DNA from: Azadirachta indica
Lineage: Eukaryota; Streptophyta; Magnoliopsida; Sapindales; Meliaceae
Length of the DNA: 64,000 bases
Reading direction: 5' to 3'
NCBI GenBank assembly: GCA_022749755.1
Contig: CM040449.1
Location: forward strand, 9,557,657-9,621,656
Shown: one piece after another, positions 34,501 through 46,570 of the stretch
How the letters are laid out: the number at the start of each line of letters is the position of its first letter
Numbering within the stretch: position 1 is the first letter of the stretch
The notes under the pieces: generated by a model
What the model was told of the DNA's origin: nothing
Seen by the model: the letters and a program-made list of their open reading frames with translations, nothing else
Database searches by the model: none
Made by a program: the position numbers and the translations under genes

Positions 34501-34731
34501 TTAAGCGTATCTTATGTTATTTCTCAATGGAATGATGGGCTTTGGAGTCCCCTTCTTCTTGGATAACAAATCATTTCTCTTTTCTAGGGTGACATCCTTA
34601 TCTCTCTGACTTGGTAGGTCCAACTTATTAGGGATCATGTCCATCTTCTTTACGGGTGTTCTTTTCCTATGTCTTCTAAGAGTTCTGGGAGTTCTTTTCC
34701 CATTCTTGTTTGGGTTATTGCATTCAAACAA
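34501..34731 (-). pseudogene. Lysine/arginine-rich ORF fragment within the CACTA element
   Basis: A 76-codon minus frame, very basic (RTPRTLRRHRKRTPVKK), upstream of the Ulp1-like pieces in the same orientation. It may be the linker or N-terminal part of the same CACTA protein. No domain recognised. Confidence 0.35.
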
Positions 34732-34811
34732 TTGATTCGTGATAATTTCTTACAATAAATGTACCATTTTCAACAATCAAAAGTAAAAAAAGGAAATTGA
34801 ACATGATGTTA

Positions 34812-36727
34812 TGGGTTCTAAATATAAAAGCTACATAAAATGTATTCAAAAATTCATTTTGAAAAATTCATTTTGAAGAATGTATAGATGGCTTGATTTG
34901 GGTCTAAACAAGGTTTTTATGTTTTGGGGATGAATAGTCACCATATCCAAGAAGAGAAAGTTGAGTTTTTGAGCGAGAATTTGAAGAGCAAATAGAAGGA
35001 TCCTAGAGAGAGAAAAGGGTTTTGAGTCAAATTAAAGGCTTTGGAAAAAGACTTGAAGGAGAACCATTGAAGTCTTCATATCTAATCTAGTTTCTTAAAC
35101 TCTATTATTTTCATCTTGTACTTCATTTGCATTTTCATTTGTTGATTTAAGGATCATGGATTACTTGATGAATTTGATGTTAATAGTTGATTTGTTCAGC
35201 TAAAATTCTTATTTTAGACTTGATGTAGCTTATCTTAATTATGTTTGAAATGTGGAATGATTTTACTTGTGTTTACTTACTTTAATAGGTTCTAAATTGT
35301 TGATTGACAAATTGGATGATTCAATAAATTAGTACTTGGAAAGGTTTAATTTGTTTATTAGATTAACTAAATACAATTTAGTATTACTAAGATTATGGGA
35401 AGAAATTAGTTACTAAATAATCTAATAATTACTTACGATAAAAAAAAGAACAAGGAGGTAATTGAATTTTAGGTGATTAGTATAGGTAGCACTTAAGAAA
35501 CATATAATTAACTACGTCTGTAGGTATATCGATTTGGAAATTTTTACATAGTAATTTGTTTGACACTAGGAGAGGTAGCAAATTCACTCTTAAACATATG
35601 ATTAGTAAATACAATCAGAACAAATTATTAATTTCCAATTTAGGTAAACATAGGAAAAGATAAGTGAAATCAAGACCCTAGATATTTAATCTTTGCATAT
35701 TTCATTAACTCATCAATACTCTTTAAATTAGTTGTATATGTTTTCCATATCAGAAAATAGAGGTTTGGGTGGAGATTTAGGTTTTTATTAAATAAAGGTT
35801 AAAATAAGCTCTCCTCCTTAGGTTCACAACAAAAGGGATATAAACACCACTCTAAATTGTTGCCAAAAGTTGTAGAACTGAAAAGAACACTGACCACTCT
35901 ATAAAAAGTTTCAACAAGAGATATAGAGTATAGAATACCAAAATTTTATTTTACTCATTCAAAAAAACTTGATTTTATTACTATATTCTTGAAGTCTTTA
36001 TATAGGCTTTTACAAAGAAAAAAAATGTCAAAGGTTAGGTCAACCACCACTAGAAACTTTATTGGTTATGCCAACAACCACTACCTAACATTGACTAATT
36101 TATACAAGTATTTAAAACTCTTTGAAAATAAACTAAAATAGCTAAGACTTTGAATTACAAGTCACCAATCCTTTTATAATCTAGAAATTAAATAAATCAC
36201 ATTGAATTTAAGCTAAAAAATCTTTAAAATTCGTACATCCAAATTCTGACTTGAAAATGAACATGTTGTGAAGGAGTTATCATAACTTTCTCTAAAAAAC
36301 TCCAAATGCTAAAATGTAAAATTCTATAAAAAGCTTACTTCTTTAACTTTCCAATGATATCAAGTTCTTATTTAAATTTTACTTTAGTACATACAGTTTA
36401 AATTTTGAAATTATCCCTCTGACAGTGTCTTCACAACTTAGTAAATTAGGTTAATCATCTTGAATTTATTGGCACTTAAGTTTTGCTCTTGATGTTTGGA
36501 TATTCTCGTCTTAGTTTTTAGTTATTCAACAATTAAATAGCTCATTTCATTTTATGATTTACGTTTACAATTAGATTAATATGAATTGTTTAGATAAAAT
36601 TAGGCTTTCAAGCCTATGATACTCAATATTACATTTAAATTTCAATTCTCGTGGGATGATACTTGTATTTATCACTTTACTACTTGATACGACCCGTATC
36701 TTTACGGTTAACTTTTTTGCGATCAAG
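34812..36727 (+). mobile_element. LTR-like insertion in the CACTA element
   Basis: Plus-strand features of a long plant gypsy LTR: TATAAAAG at 34,823-34,830, a leader-like purine/pyrimidine stretch to about 35,100, and a 3' end with CTCGTGGGATGATACTTGTA then TACTTGATACGACCCGTAT near 36,650-36,700, closely resembling Athila/Tat-type LTR ends. Left limit uncertain and possibly truncated. 35,790-36,460 differs in character and may be a further insertion. It separates the DUF4216 region from the Ulp1-like region. Confidence 0.45.
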
Positions 36728-37022
36728 CATGTATTTTTTGTCTTATGTATCAAAGCATCAAGTAGTAAAGGATCATAAAATAGGGCAGCAATCATCAAAG
36801 TCAGCAATGAAACATGTAACAAGGCTTTAAGGAAAAAAGCTAGAGAAATTAGTTGGCAATTTAACGAGGCAACAAGTAACAAAGCATCAATTTTTTCAAG
36901 CAAGCATGTAAAAAGTCAGTAAGGTAAGTACCAAACAAGCAATTTATGGAATCAACGTGTATTTTTTGCATCATGTATCAAAGCACCAAGTGGTAAAGGA
37001 TAATGAAACAGGGCAACAAGTA
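36727..37022. repeat. Pair of ~66-bp direct repeats, 228 bp apart
   Basis: 36,727-36,793 and 36,955-37,021 share TGTATTTTTTG, ATGTATCAAAGCA, CAAGT-GTAAAGGAT and AGGGCA-CAA, with about ten substitutions. The 161 bp between also contain CAACAAGTAACAAAGCATCA, a shorter related piece. Confidence 0.7.
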
Positions 37023-37049
37023 TTTTTTGCAACAAGTAGTGACCAACTT

Positions 37050-40000
37050 CATCTTGTTATGCTTACCATCAACCCAAATACCCTCACAATTAAGTCATTT
37101 GCTAATTTGCAATGTCATCATCATCTGGTTGACTGAGGAAAAAAATTTATTGACAACTGGTAAATTACCCATTAACAATTTCACATAATCTACATTGTCT
37201 ACTAATTGAGTACCTCTTTTGAACATTGAACAAACAATAGAAAACCTATCTTCTAGTTGGTCCTTTATATGGAATACTTGTTTCGGCTAAGATGCTGAGA
37301 TGAATCAATTTGAAGTATGCCTTATCCGATTGAGATCCATTATTGGGAATCCAAGTTCATCAAATTTAACTACACTTCTACTATTAACCTAATCACACAT
37401 AAAGAGATTAGAATCTTGAACATGTGATAATTCATATCCCATCTCTCATCAATTACTCTGTAGAAAGACATATCCCCAATAATCAAGTTCTTGTCCTTCG
37501 CTTGATAACGTTTGGATGAGGTCGTTGTACTAAGCACGTAAAATCACTTGCAATTAATTCATCATGTATTTAAGCATTTAGTACCTAGAGAGCAAAGGTG
37601 TTAAACAAATTTATTAAGTTATAGTAATATAAATTTTTATAAAAGGTTGAATTGAATTATTTAGTTGGTAATTACCTCATCGTCCAACCAATACATAAAG
37701 GTGTGTGTATGCTCATCTTGCAACCACTTTATTCTCATTAATTTGAGCAGATATTGTGTCTTTAACTAATGTAAGTGTTTTTATGATTTACTAAATTTTA
37801 GTACTATAACACTACATATATTAACAAAGTATAGGCAAAAAGATTACTCACTCCACGTATGATTACACCATGACACTATTAAGAAATATATAATGATGAG
37901 TTTGTTCTAATAGTTAATGGTCAACTTTTCTTTATTTATCCACGAGAGAAAGGCCTATTAATTGACTTCTTTTTCTTATGCTCATATGGTTGTCCAATCA
38001 CTTAAAGACTATGTAAGCATTTTGCATAAAAATTCATTGCTTCCTTAATGATGTAACACTTGTCAATGCGGCCTTTCCACTAGTTACAATTACACATATA
38101 ATCCTTAAGAACTTTTATGTACCTCTCACAAGGGTAGATCCACTTTAAATAAATCGGTCTATATAGCTTAACTTGTTCAACAAGATAAATTACTAAATGT
38201 ATCCTAATGTCGAACATAGTTGGTGGGAAGTATTTCTCTAGCAACCCCAATGCGTTAACTTTATCTTGGATGGAATCTAACATACAAGGATCAATCAGCA
38301 TAGCGTATCATGAATTGAAGAAAAACCACAATTTAATAATTGCAAATCTAACATTCTTTTATAAAACCGCTTGTATCGCCAAGGGTAGTAATTGTTGCAT
38401 TAGGACATGACAATCATGTGATTTTAAGCCTTAAATCTTCAAATTTTCCATAGATACAATATTGAAAAATTATAACAATAGCCTTCTGGAACCTTCAAGC
38501 TAGTCAATATTTCACAAAACATCTTTCTATCATTTATACTTAAAGTATAACTTGCTAGAGGTAGAGAGATATGCTTATTGACCTCCTTGGGTGCCAATTT
38601 AGTCCTTATCTTTATATCAACCAAATATAATCTTGTCTTTAGCTTATCCTTGGTCTTGTCTGGAAAGTTTAACAAAGTTCTACAAATGTTCTCACATATG
38701 TTTTTCTCAATGTATATGACATCAAGTTGATGGAAGACTAGTAGATGTTTCCAATATGCCAATTAGAATAATATTTAATTTTTTTAAAAAGATTTGTTCA
38801 CATTCCCACCATCCATTTTCTTCTTCTTTATGATGGTGAATACCATTCATCCTCTTCAAAATTTCTTTTTCACTTAAAGATCTAGGAAGGATCTAAAGTC
38901 TTGCTTATTATTGAAGGCTTTTTTTTACCTTTGAAATGGATGCTTAGGTGAAAGAGAACAACAATGACCCGTGTAAACAATTTTTTAGAGTGCTTTAAAT
39001 GACATGAATTCGTGCCTGCACCAAATATTGGGCATGTATAGCAACCCTTCACTGTAATACCTGACAAGTTGCCATATGCAAAAAAATCACTAATTGTTTA
39101 CATTAGAATAACTTATAAGGTAAAAAATTTTTCCTTACATGCATCATATGCCTCAACTCCTACATCCCACAATGTTTTCAAGTCATCTATCAATAGGGCA
39201 AGATATGCATCAATATCATTGCCCGGTTAACACAAATTCAATATCAATAAAGACAAAAGCATAAACTTCCTCTTTATACACAGATATGGTGGAAGATTGT
39301 AAGCAACAAGCAAAGTAGGACAGCAACTACACTTACTACTTAGTGAACTATAAGGATTAATCCTATCATAATCCTATCAATTGAAAGTATAAGCCGAATA
39401 TTTCTAGTTTCTTTTGTAAACTCAGGCCATATACTATCCACTAATTGTTATGACAAATAATCAATAGAATGGCATAGCATACCATCTTTTTTCCTCTCAT
39501 TTGTATGCCAAGTTATAAACTTTGTAGTTTGTAGAGATTGGCACACGTGTCTTAACCTTGGGATGATGGGAAAATACCACAACACCTTTGATTCCACTAC
39601 ATTTGATTTTTCCCCTATGGCATTACTAGATTTTTTCCATCTTGACTATCCACATGAAAGACATTTGAACAAATGTTCATATTCCTTTCTATACCAAACA
39701 CAATCATTGAAACAATCATGGATTTTTTCATAATTTATGCCTAATACACTCATTTGTTTTTTTGCCTCATTAATGAAAGTAGGCAATAAATTTTATGGTA
39801 GAATATCCTTAAAATAGGAAAGCAAGTATGAATTATTTAACCATCCACGTTTGCCTTTAACATTGCATAATTTAACCAACTTAGATAATTTAGTGTATTT
39901 TGTGCATCTAGGTTATAACAGCTTTTTAGCATTCTTTAATAGGTCTCTTAATGCAGAAGGTCATTGTTATAGAATTTGAATGCATTATGAACCATTTCAA

Positions 40001-40300
40001 TAGTGTAAGAAAGTCATTATTTGTGTAGAGGTTGGGAAACTTAGTTGATGTGTCATCCTACCATGACAGGTGCAATTGATATAGTTTTGGTCAATACCTC
40101 AGACAAACAAATGATTTTTGATACCTCGAAAAGTTTTAAACATCACATTGACACACTTTTTACATGGACATTTAATGTATTGTCAGTTATCACAATGAAA
40201 CATTGCAAACTCCATAAATTTATTAACCCTATCTTCATATGTTTTTGATAATCTATCACGTTGCATCCATGATTTACCTATAGTATATTAATAAACTAAA
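37050..40300 (-). pseudogene. CACTA TNP2-type transposase, copy 1
   Basis: Read on the minus strand in domain order. Transposase-associated N-terminus at about 40,300-40,040 (KSWMQRDRLSKTYEDRVNKF, CPCKKCVNVMFKTFRG). Transposase_21 with LPPYLCIKRKFMLLSLLIL and GNDIDAYLALLIDDLKTLWD near 39,150-39,300, a Cys/His patch CYTCPIFGAGTNSCHLKHSKK-like region at 38,980-39,060, and HQLDVIYIEKNICENI near 38,640-38,740. DUF4218 at 38,080-38,301 (YFPPTMFDIRIHLVIYLVEQ). Then HTFMYWLDDEV near 37,680 and DUF4216 at about 37,260-37,520 (NLIIGDMSFYRV, AETSIPYKG). The protein would cut at the TIRs. Many in-frame stops. The longer copy at its 3' end, but its 5' flank stops at 40,927. Confidence 0.82.
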
Positions 40301-40927
40301 AGCCTGAAAAGTTAACCAAAAATGGGTAAATAAGAGTTATGTATTTGTTTATTTCAGCAATTACAATCTATATAAAAAAAAAGAACACTTGTTGCAATCA
40401 ATTTTTTTTTAATTATTTGTTTTTAGTTTGACATAAATATAAGTGAAACTTTTGCTCAATAAATATTATATGTGCCAATTAATTTCATTTACTATGAAAA
40501 CATAAAATAACAGAACCTATCCCGCCATAAAAGTTAGATTGCTATTTTATGCTCTACCGTTAATACAAATACTATGCAAACAAATCATCAAAACCGACAT
40601 GACATGTGATGAACCAAAGCAGAGACCATAACCAATGTATTAAAACAACAAAGCACAGTAATAAAATGAAAATCATATTAAAGTAGTATCCAATCAAATT
40701 TTTATGCTATTTTTGTCATATTCCATATGCACGTTAGGAGACCTTAACAAGCAAATAATATTAAAAACAACAACACAACAAATAAACATCAAATATTTTA
40801 GATGAGCAAACAAAACACCCCCAATATTCCAACTACCAAGCACCTTTACTATGAATATTGCAACTACAACACTTTGAAATAGTAAAAATCTAATAGAATC
40901 AAATAGAAATTGTACTAATGAACTCAC
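38004..40927. repeat. Internal CACTA duplication, copy 1
   Basis: Matches 54,813 to about 57,897 base by base with scattered substitutions, in direct orientation. The left border is where copy 2 joins repeat A, the right border is the base before the solo LTR at 40,928. Copy 1 contains about 110 bp (near 38,176-38,285) missing from copy 2 and lacks a 253-bp insert present in copy 2. Confidence 0.88.
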
Positions 40928-42420
40928 TGACATCTTAATTTTTCTATATATTTATGCTAAAATTATCAATTATTAAGTAGTACACTTAATGTTAATTAGT
41001 CCATTTAAAGTAGTTACTTTTCTTTTTAAACATTTTAGTTTTATTTTATAAGTGTTGATGTGTTTTAACATAAAAGGCATGAAAACGGAGTATAAAAGTG
41101 CTAGCCATCCATCTAAACCACAAAGTTTTGTTCCTAGGGACCAAAATGCAAGCCAAAAAGGACTAAAATGTAAAACCATCAAAACAAAGACTCTGATTCA
41201 AAATAATCAAAAGTAATGGGGTTTAATTGACATTTGTCACATGATTTGCCTTTCGAGGCAGAATCAATGGCGTGACCTCACGAAAATGTGGTGTGCCCAT
41301 GCCATGCTTTTTGCCCCTTGACAGTAACTATACCGTGGCAGTGCCAAAATGTGGCACGCCCATGCCTTTTCGCGATCTAAATCATGCTTTTATTCTATTT
41401 TAGACTCTTGGATCAAAATGGGTGGCCAGATTTGAGATATTTTAAGTTTTCATATTTTTTCAAGGGGGAACCACAATAGTTAAGAGGAGAAAGGAAGTTT
41501 TAAAGAAGAAGAAGAAGGTGGGTAAAGAGATAGAAGGGAAACTCAACAAGAAGAAGGGGGATTTCATCAAGAGATTAAGAGATTCTCATCAACCTTGTAG
41601 ATTCAAGCTTTCTTCTTCTAGGTTTTCTTCTCTCCTTTTTTTAATTTCATCTTAAATTGAACAATTTATGTTGACTGAAATTATGTATTTGATTGTTAAA
41701 TTTTTTATGATTAATCTTAAACTCTATTTTATGTATGACTAGATTTATTTTTTAGGGCAATGATTTAATCTATTGGAAGCATCTATTTTTTGATATTGTG
41801 TTTGTTTTTGATTTGATATCTTGTATTGACTATTTATTATGATGATTAATACTTTTAAATATTTGGCCAATATGTGAATGAAATATGGATTGATATGAAC
41901 TGAGAAGTGAATATCATATTTAAACTGTGTGATAAATATCGTAAGTTACATGTTAGATAGAGATGTACTAATATAATTTATATAGTTTAAATTAAAATTA
42001 TCACTATTCGTAATGCGCTTTCACTTAATCAAATTTACTATATCATTACATAAGGATATAGTAAATTTTTAGGTGTAGAGTAGCTTCGATTGATCTTAAG
42101 AGAGACTATCGAATAGAATAGGATAATTAACTGACAATACTAGTATCAAATCAGAATAATATCAGTAGAAAAAGTGGATGTGATTAATTAAGATAAAATC
42201 ATTGGCCTTAGATTTTTCCATTGATTGAATCTTTTAATTAATTTGTTAAGTAGTTAATTTTTGTCTATTTTAATTTTCCATTCAAATTGATAATCGATTC
42301 GTCAAATAAATTCAAAATTATTTATCTTCGATACTTAATTGGTTGCATTCCTCTTAGGATCGACATCTTCTTATCATTATACTAATTATTACGATCCTGT
42401 GCATTTGTGGGTATTGCACA
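40928..42420 (+). mobile_element. Solo LTR at the border of CACTA copy 1
   Basis: Begins TGACATCTTAATTTTTC exactly where copy 1 stops matching copy 2, and ends ...GGGTATTGCA(CA). Flanking pentamers CTCAC and CACAC match at 4 of 5. TATAAAAG at 41,091-41,098 and a downstream AG-rich leader fit a plus-strand LTR promoter. The 3' part (GTTGCATTCCTCTTAGGATC, TGTGCATTTGTGGGTATTGC) resembles long gypsy LTRs. No internal region or second LTR found. The sequence after it is repeat A, not CACTA, so the junction is not a simple insertion. Confidence 0.6.
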
Positions 42421-42430
42421 CACACTGTAA

Positions 42431-42591
42431 TTATTTAAGTCTACCAAATAATTATTATAATCTCATGCCAAAATTGTATATTTAAATTTTTATTTTTGTA
42501 ATTCAGGTAGTTTGGAATGCGCTTATTTGAGTAACAATAATGGATAAGAGTTTGGTGTATCGTAAGGGTAAGAATTTTCACTTTCATCAAT
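42431..42591. repeat. Repeat A, left part (interrupted by the gypsy element)
   Basis: Matches 60,917-61,079 (TTTAAGTCTACCAAATAATT, TTTGTAATTCAGGTAGT, AAGAGTTTGGTGTATC, CACTTTCATCAAT). It resumes at 54,312 after the gypsy element. Confidence 0.9.
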
Positions 42592-42988
42592 TGTTGATAT
42601 CGAAAATTTTAACTTTAGATATCACACAATAAAAATTGTATATTTATTATTACTGAATTGGTAAAAGTAATGTCCTCTCTTTTTATAAGCAGGGCTCCCT
42701 TATATATACATATAGCTTTCCTTTTTCTAGTGGTCCTAAGTGTTCTAATGAAACTTAGAATGTATCTTGCAGAATCCTAACTTGTCTTAAATTAAAACTT
42801 CCAAAATTGGTTTTTCTTACTCCAGAAAGATTTCTTTTAGCCAACTTCTTTCATAGAGTGCTTGAGCATAATCTCTTCCGAGTCGACCTAATCGTGATTG
42901 GTTTAGCATTGTGAATAGCTAACAAAGTATTAAGATTGCTTATTATAAGGTCTACCAATCCTATGGGCTGAGCCTATCTTCCCAAACA
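42592..42988 (-). repeat. 3' LTR of the Tat element
   Basis: 397 bp, TGTTGATATC...CCCAAACA on the plus strand. Aligns along its length with 53,918-54,311 (for example CTGAATTGGTAAAAGTA, CAAAATTGGTTTTTCTTAC). On the minus strand it contains a TATATAAGGG box. The polypurine tract lies just inside at 42,992-43,006 (minus strand AAACTGGGGGGCTT). Confidence 0.9.
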
Positions 42989-43006
42989 TCAAGCCCCCCA
43001 GTTTCC

Positions 43007-43987
43007 AGTGAAAAAGATTTTCATTAGAAACTTCATTTCTCAAGTACTCAAATTCTACTTAGATGGCACCCACCTAACAGAGATATCAAAACACGATATG
43101 TGATTTATCTGACTAGATGCTTCTTCTCGAACAACTAACCAAATTGCGAGTGAGAATAAAAGTTTATTTGGTGGCTAAACACAAAATAACATTACGACTT
43201 TTGAAATTCGAAAGAAGCGCCAATAATGCTAAAATGTGCCTGCGTTTCACCTTAATTCTCGCATTGACAATTAATGTGTGTAAATGCTTGAAATCGTTAC
43301 TACCCTCAAACCTTTTATCTAGCTACCATGTGTTTCGGTGTGATTAGTCCATCTTGCCTACAAAAAGACCACGTCAACAGATGGCCTCGTGGTAGTATCT
43401 GAACCGTTTATTTTGATTACAAGATTAGAGTGAGTGGGATATAAATTCTACCCTCTTCTCTTGTTTACCACTTCACTTATCACATTTTCTGCAAAGTTCA
43501 AAAGACTTCTGTTACTTTTTACAAGCTTTTTTGGCAAATCTCTTCACCAGTTCGCAAGCGAAGCTCCGCTCTACCTTCAGCATCGCCTCTTGTCTTCCGG
43601 CCGACCTATTTATTCTAGTAAGTTTTTCTTTCTATCAAACTTATTTTCTACATTTTATTCTTCATTGTGAATCTTCCATTTTATCCATAGAACTTCATGC
43701 TTTTTTCTTAGTTAGCTTCACGACTAAGTATAAGTACAGATTTACTTTTGACGCTTTAGGATGCTAGAATTGATTTGAAAACCAAGAAGACTCATAAGAA
43801 CCACTTCAGAACCTAAACAGACATTTTAGGGTTTCCTTATCCGAGCAGAGATTTAGCGAGCTCCAACTCATAGCCTAGGAACCTCGTAGTAACCGTGGAG
43901 CTGAAGATAACCAAGTTGAATCAGACTCTAAGAAAACCCTCATAGCAGTCAGCATCTTTTGACTCAATCTCTCCCCCCGATCTGACC
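43007..43987 (+). promoter_or_regulatory. Upstream region of the antisense ORF
   Basis: About 1 kb between the 3' LTR/PPT and the antisense ORF. TATAAAT at 43,440-43,446 follows a GTGAGTGGGA context and is followed by pyrimidine-rich DNA. CTAG|TAAGTTTTTC near 43,617 could be a splice donor. Overlapping 78-codon frames at 43,434-43,767 have no homology I recognise. A promoter here is inferred from known Tat elements, in which the extra ORF is transcribed from inside the element. Confidence 0.4.
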
Positions 43988-46035
43988 ATGAAAAATAGCT
44001 CGTTTAAGGTCAAAAAGTTCCCGTTTAGTATTACTGAGGCTGACCTGGTAGCTTTTAAAAAACTCTACAACATCTCTAACTCTATCACCTTTAGAGTTTC
44101 TAAAATCAACGAGTTCCAAGTCGTCCGAGGGGAGATGAAGTAGCCTTCAACGAGGAATTGTTTCTCCTTGGGGTTAGGATACCATTGCAACCATATTTCG
44201 CCACCTTGTTCTACGACTTCAGATTCCTCTTTATTAGTTGAACTTGAACGGATAGATAACCATTATTGGCCTGTACGTGATTTGGGCTATGGCCAAACAA
44301 ACCCCACCGATTATAGGCAAAATTAAATATTTATTCTTACTTAAGAAGGGACCAAAAAAGTACCCAAACTTTTACTACCTTCAGCCCTGCACCCAGGCCG
44401 ATGAATTAGTTATGGGTAACCCTACTTATAATAAAAATTGGAAAGATAGGTGGTTCTTTGTGGGTGGGGACTGGTGCTAGTCTTTCTTAGCTAAGATGAA
44501 TATATACAGCCTTATACCCTACACAGTTAAACTAGTTTTTCATAAGTACATCCTATAGTGCCAGATTAACACACTAAGTTCTTTAGGTTGAACACCATTG
44601 CTAGGGTTTTCTAATACTTTTCTTTGTTTTTGTAGCTACCTGGGATTCAAAACCTAACTTAGTAGACCCCTTCTTATCGAAAATCAACAAGTGGCATGCA
44701 AAATAAGTGGATCAAAAGACTCTGTTTTCCCCGAATCAGCTTATTGCTTCTAATTTTGTTGAGGCCACCCCTACTCGTGAAGAGTTTGAGACTGCACTTC
44801 AGGTAGAAAAAGGACTCATCCTAGAAACTAATCAGAACGCCTTTTATTTTTATTCATTATAAGTCTTTTTGCTTTTCATGTCTTGTAGAGAAGATGGCTC
44901 TGCCAAGAGGAGAAAAAAACTTCTGAGCTTCTTGGGGTCTATTCTTTTTTCTCTGGGTACTTCGATTGGGGTTTCGACGTAGAAGTAATAGAAGCCTCTA
45001 AAAAAATTCGAACAGGTTAAAGGGTATCAGAAAAAGATAGCCGAGTAAAAGGCGAAAATGAAAAAGGCTGATCAAGGCTCTAAGAAGGACAAGAGTAAGC
45101 TTTTAAAAGACAAAGGGAAAAACACCCAATAGAGGCTCTTAAAAGCATCGAGGAGAGGCCGTCAAAAAAATAATACACTGAACAAGGCAATGAATTAGTC
45201 GAAATAGACAGTCTCTATTGGTCATATATGTCGGAGGGGAAAAGGGAGTTGTTCAAGCATCTAATCCCTGCTGTCAACCACTTGGTCTATTTAGTTGACT
45301 CTTCATTGTCTTCTTAGGTGGAGGCTGCCAGCACAGACATCATTTTGGAGACCATTCACTCACAGCTCAGCAGGGTAACCATCTTTGACACTTTCCTTTT
45401 ATTTTATTGTAATAACCTTATCTAACGCATAATTCGATTAGTGTAGGCGTTCCATATCTTAGCTTGCATATTAAAAGTGAAAATGAGCCCTCAATTATGA
45501 ATGTAAACTTGTATAAATTAATAGACCAATTGATTTAAGAGAAGAATTCGCTAGAGAAAAAACTGAAGGAATTGGAGAAGCGAAAGAAACAACTAGAGGC
45601 TTAACTAAGCAAGGAGAGGAAGAAATGGGCAAAAGAATGCAACGCCCTTAAAGACAAAGTCGCCAATCATGAGGCTCAGCTGTCTGCACTTGGGTCTCGC
45701 ACTGTCGATCTTGCTTATACTAACAAGGACCTGGAGGATGAACTCACTCGAGCTAAAGCTGAGATAGAGGAACCATACGATGCCTCTATTAAGAAAGTTT
45801 CGGAGTTAGCCTGTAAGATCTTCTAGAATAAGCATGAAGATCAAATCTAGGTTGGCTTTTTGACAATCTCAACATTTCCTGACCCACTCTGTTAGAAGCT
45901 GAGGATCTTGGGGAGACATTGGTTGAAGAGCTAGCCTAGAGTCCTAACCTCGTTCAACTTGATCCTATTCAATCGAACACGCCTCCTTCCATGACTCCAA
46001 CTTTTGGCATCATATCTTCTCTGAAGGACACCTAA
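43988..46035 (+). pseudogene. Antisense additional ORF of the Tat element (gypsy-type transposon protein)
   Basis: Opposite in direction to gag-pol. ATG at 43,988 opens MKNSSFKVKKFPFSITEADL, which stops at 44,143. Other frames continue the same protein: LFLLGVRIPLQPYF (44,155-44,210), GLYVIWAMAKQTPP (44,265 on), KYPNFYYLQPC and NPTYNKNWKDRWFFVGGDWC (to 44,478), matching the Pfam family 'putative gypsy type transposon' (Transposase_28-like). A charged, coiled-coil-like region follows (SLEKKLKELEKRKKQLEA, ERKKWAKECNALKDKVANHE, LEDELTRAKAEIEEPYD at about 45,548-45,790), ending about 46,035. The biochemical role is unknown. Stops and frameshifts inactivate it. Confidence 0.75.
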
Positions 46036-46225
46036 TAACTCTAATTTTTTGTACCTAAAAATTTATGTAAGATATAGATGATTGTTTTATAAATTTTTAT
46101 TGAAATTTCATCTTTATTTTCCTTCTTTTCTACTATTATAATGTTTCTGTTGTATGATTGACTCACTAAGATAGTCCGGTAATAATGGTGATAATTGATT
46201 TATCTAAGTTATTTGGTTTGTATCC

Positions 46226-46560
46226 TGAACTGAGGTCAAGTTAACGATAAAGAAGCTAACATCAAATCTAAAATTAGTGTGATATTTTGTGAGCAAGTTT
46301 TTCTTATTCGATTTAAACTGAGGTCAGATCTTTTTGTGATAGTTATATTTTGAAATAAGGAATTTATTTATTTTGTCATTGTTGTTTAGCTTGAACTAGG
46401 GTCGGACCTTATTACAACAAGTTTTACATAAAACTAAAATTTAACAATTTCTTATTATTGTGTTCCATCTGAACTAAGGTAGGATTTTTTTGTGACATTC
46501 CGAAATTATATGGCCAAATAATCACTGTATGAACTAAACTGAGGTCAAATCTTTTTAAGC
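46226..46560. repeat. Degenerate ~78-bp tandem repeats in the Tat 3' region
   Basis: Five units share GAACTGAGGTCAGATCTTTTT-like cores at 46,231, 46,319, 46,397, 46,475 and 46,540 (spacings 88, 78, 78, 65), in the gap between the end of pol and the end of the antisense ORF. Tat/Ogre elements are known for variable tandem repeats in the 3' non-coding region. Confidence 0.7.
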
Positions 46561-46570
46561 TATAATTGTT

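Noticed and set aside
43988..46035. Reading the gypsy-type protein as a separate host gene
   Set aside because: It lies entirely between LTRs and matches the extra ORF position of Tat elements.
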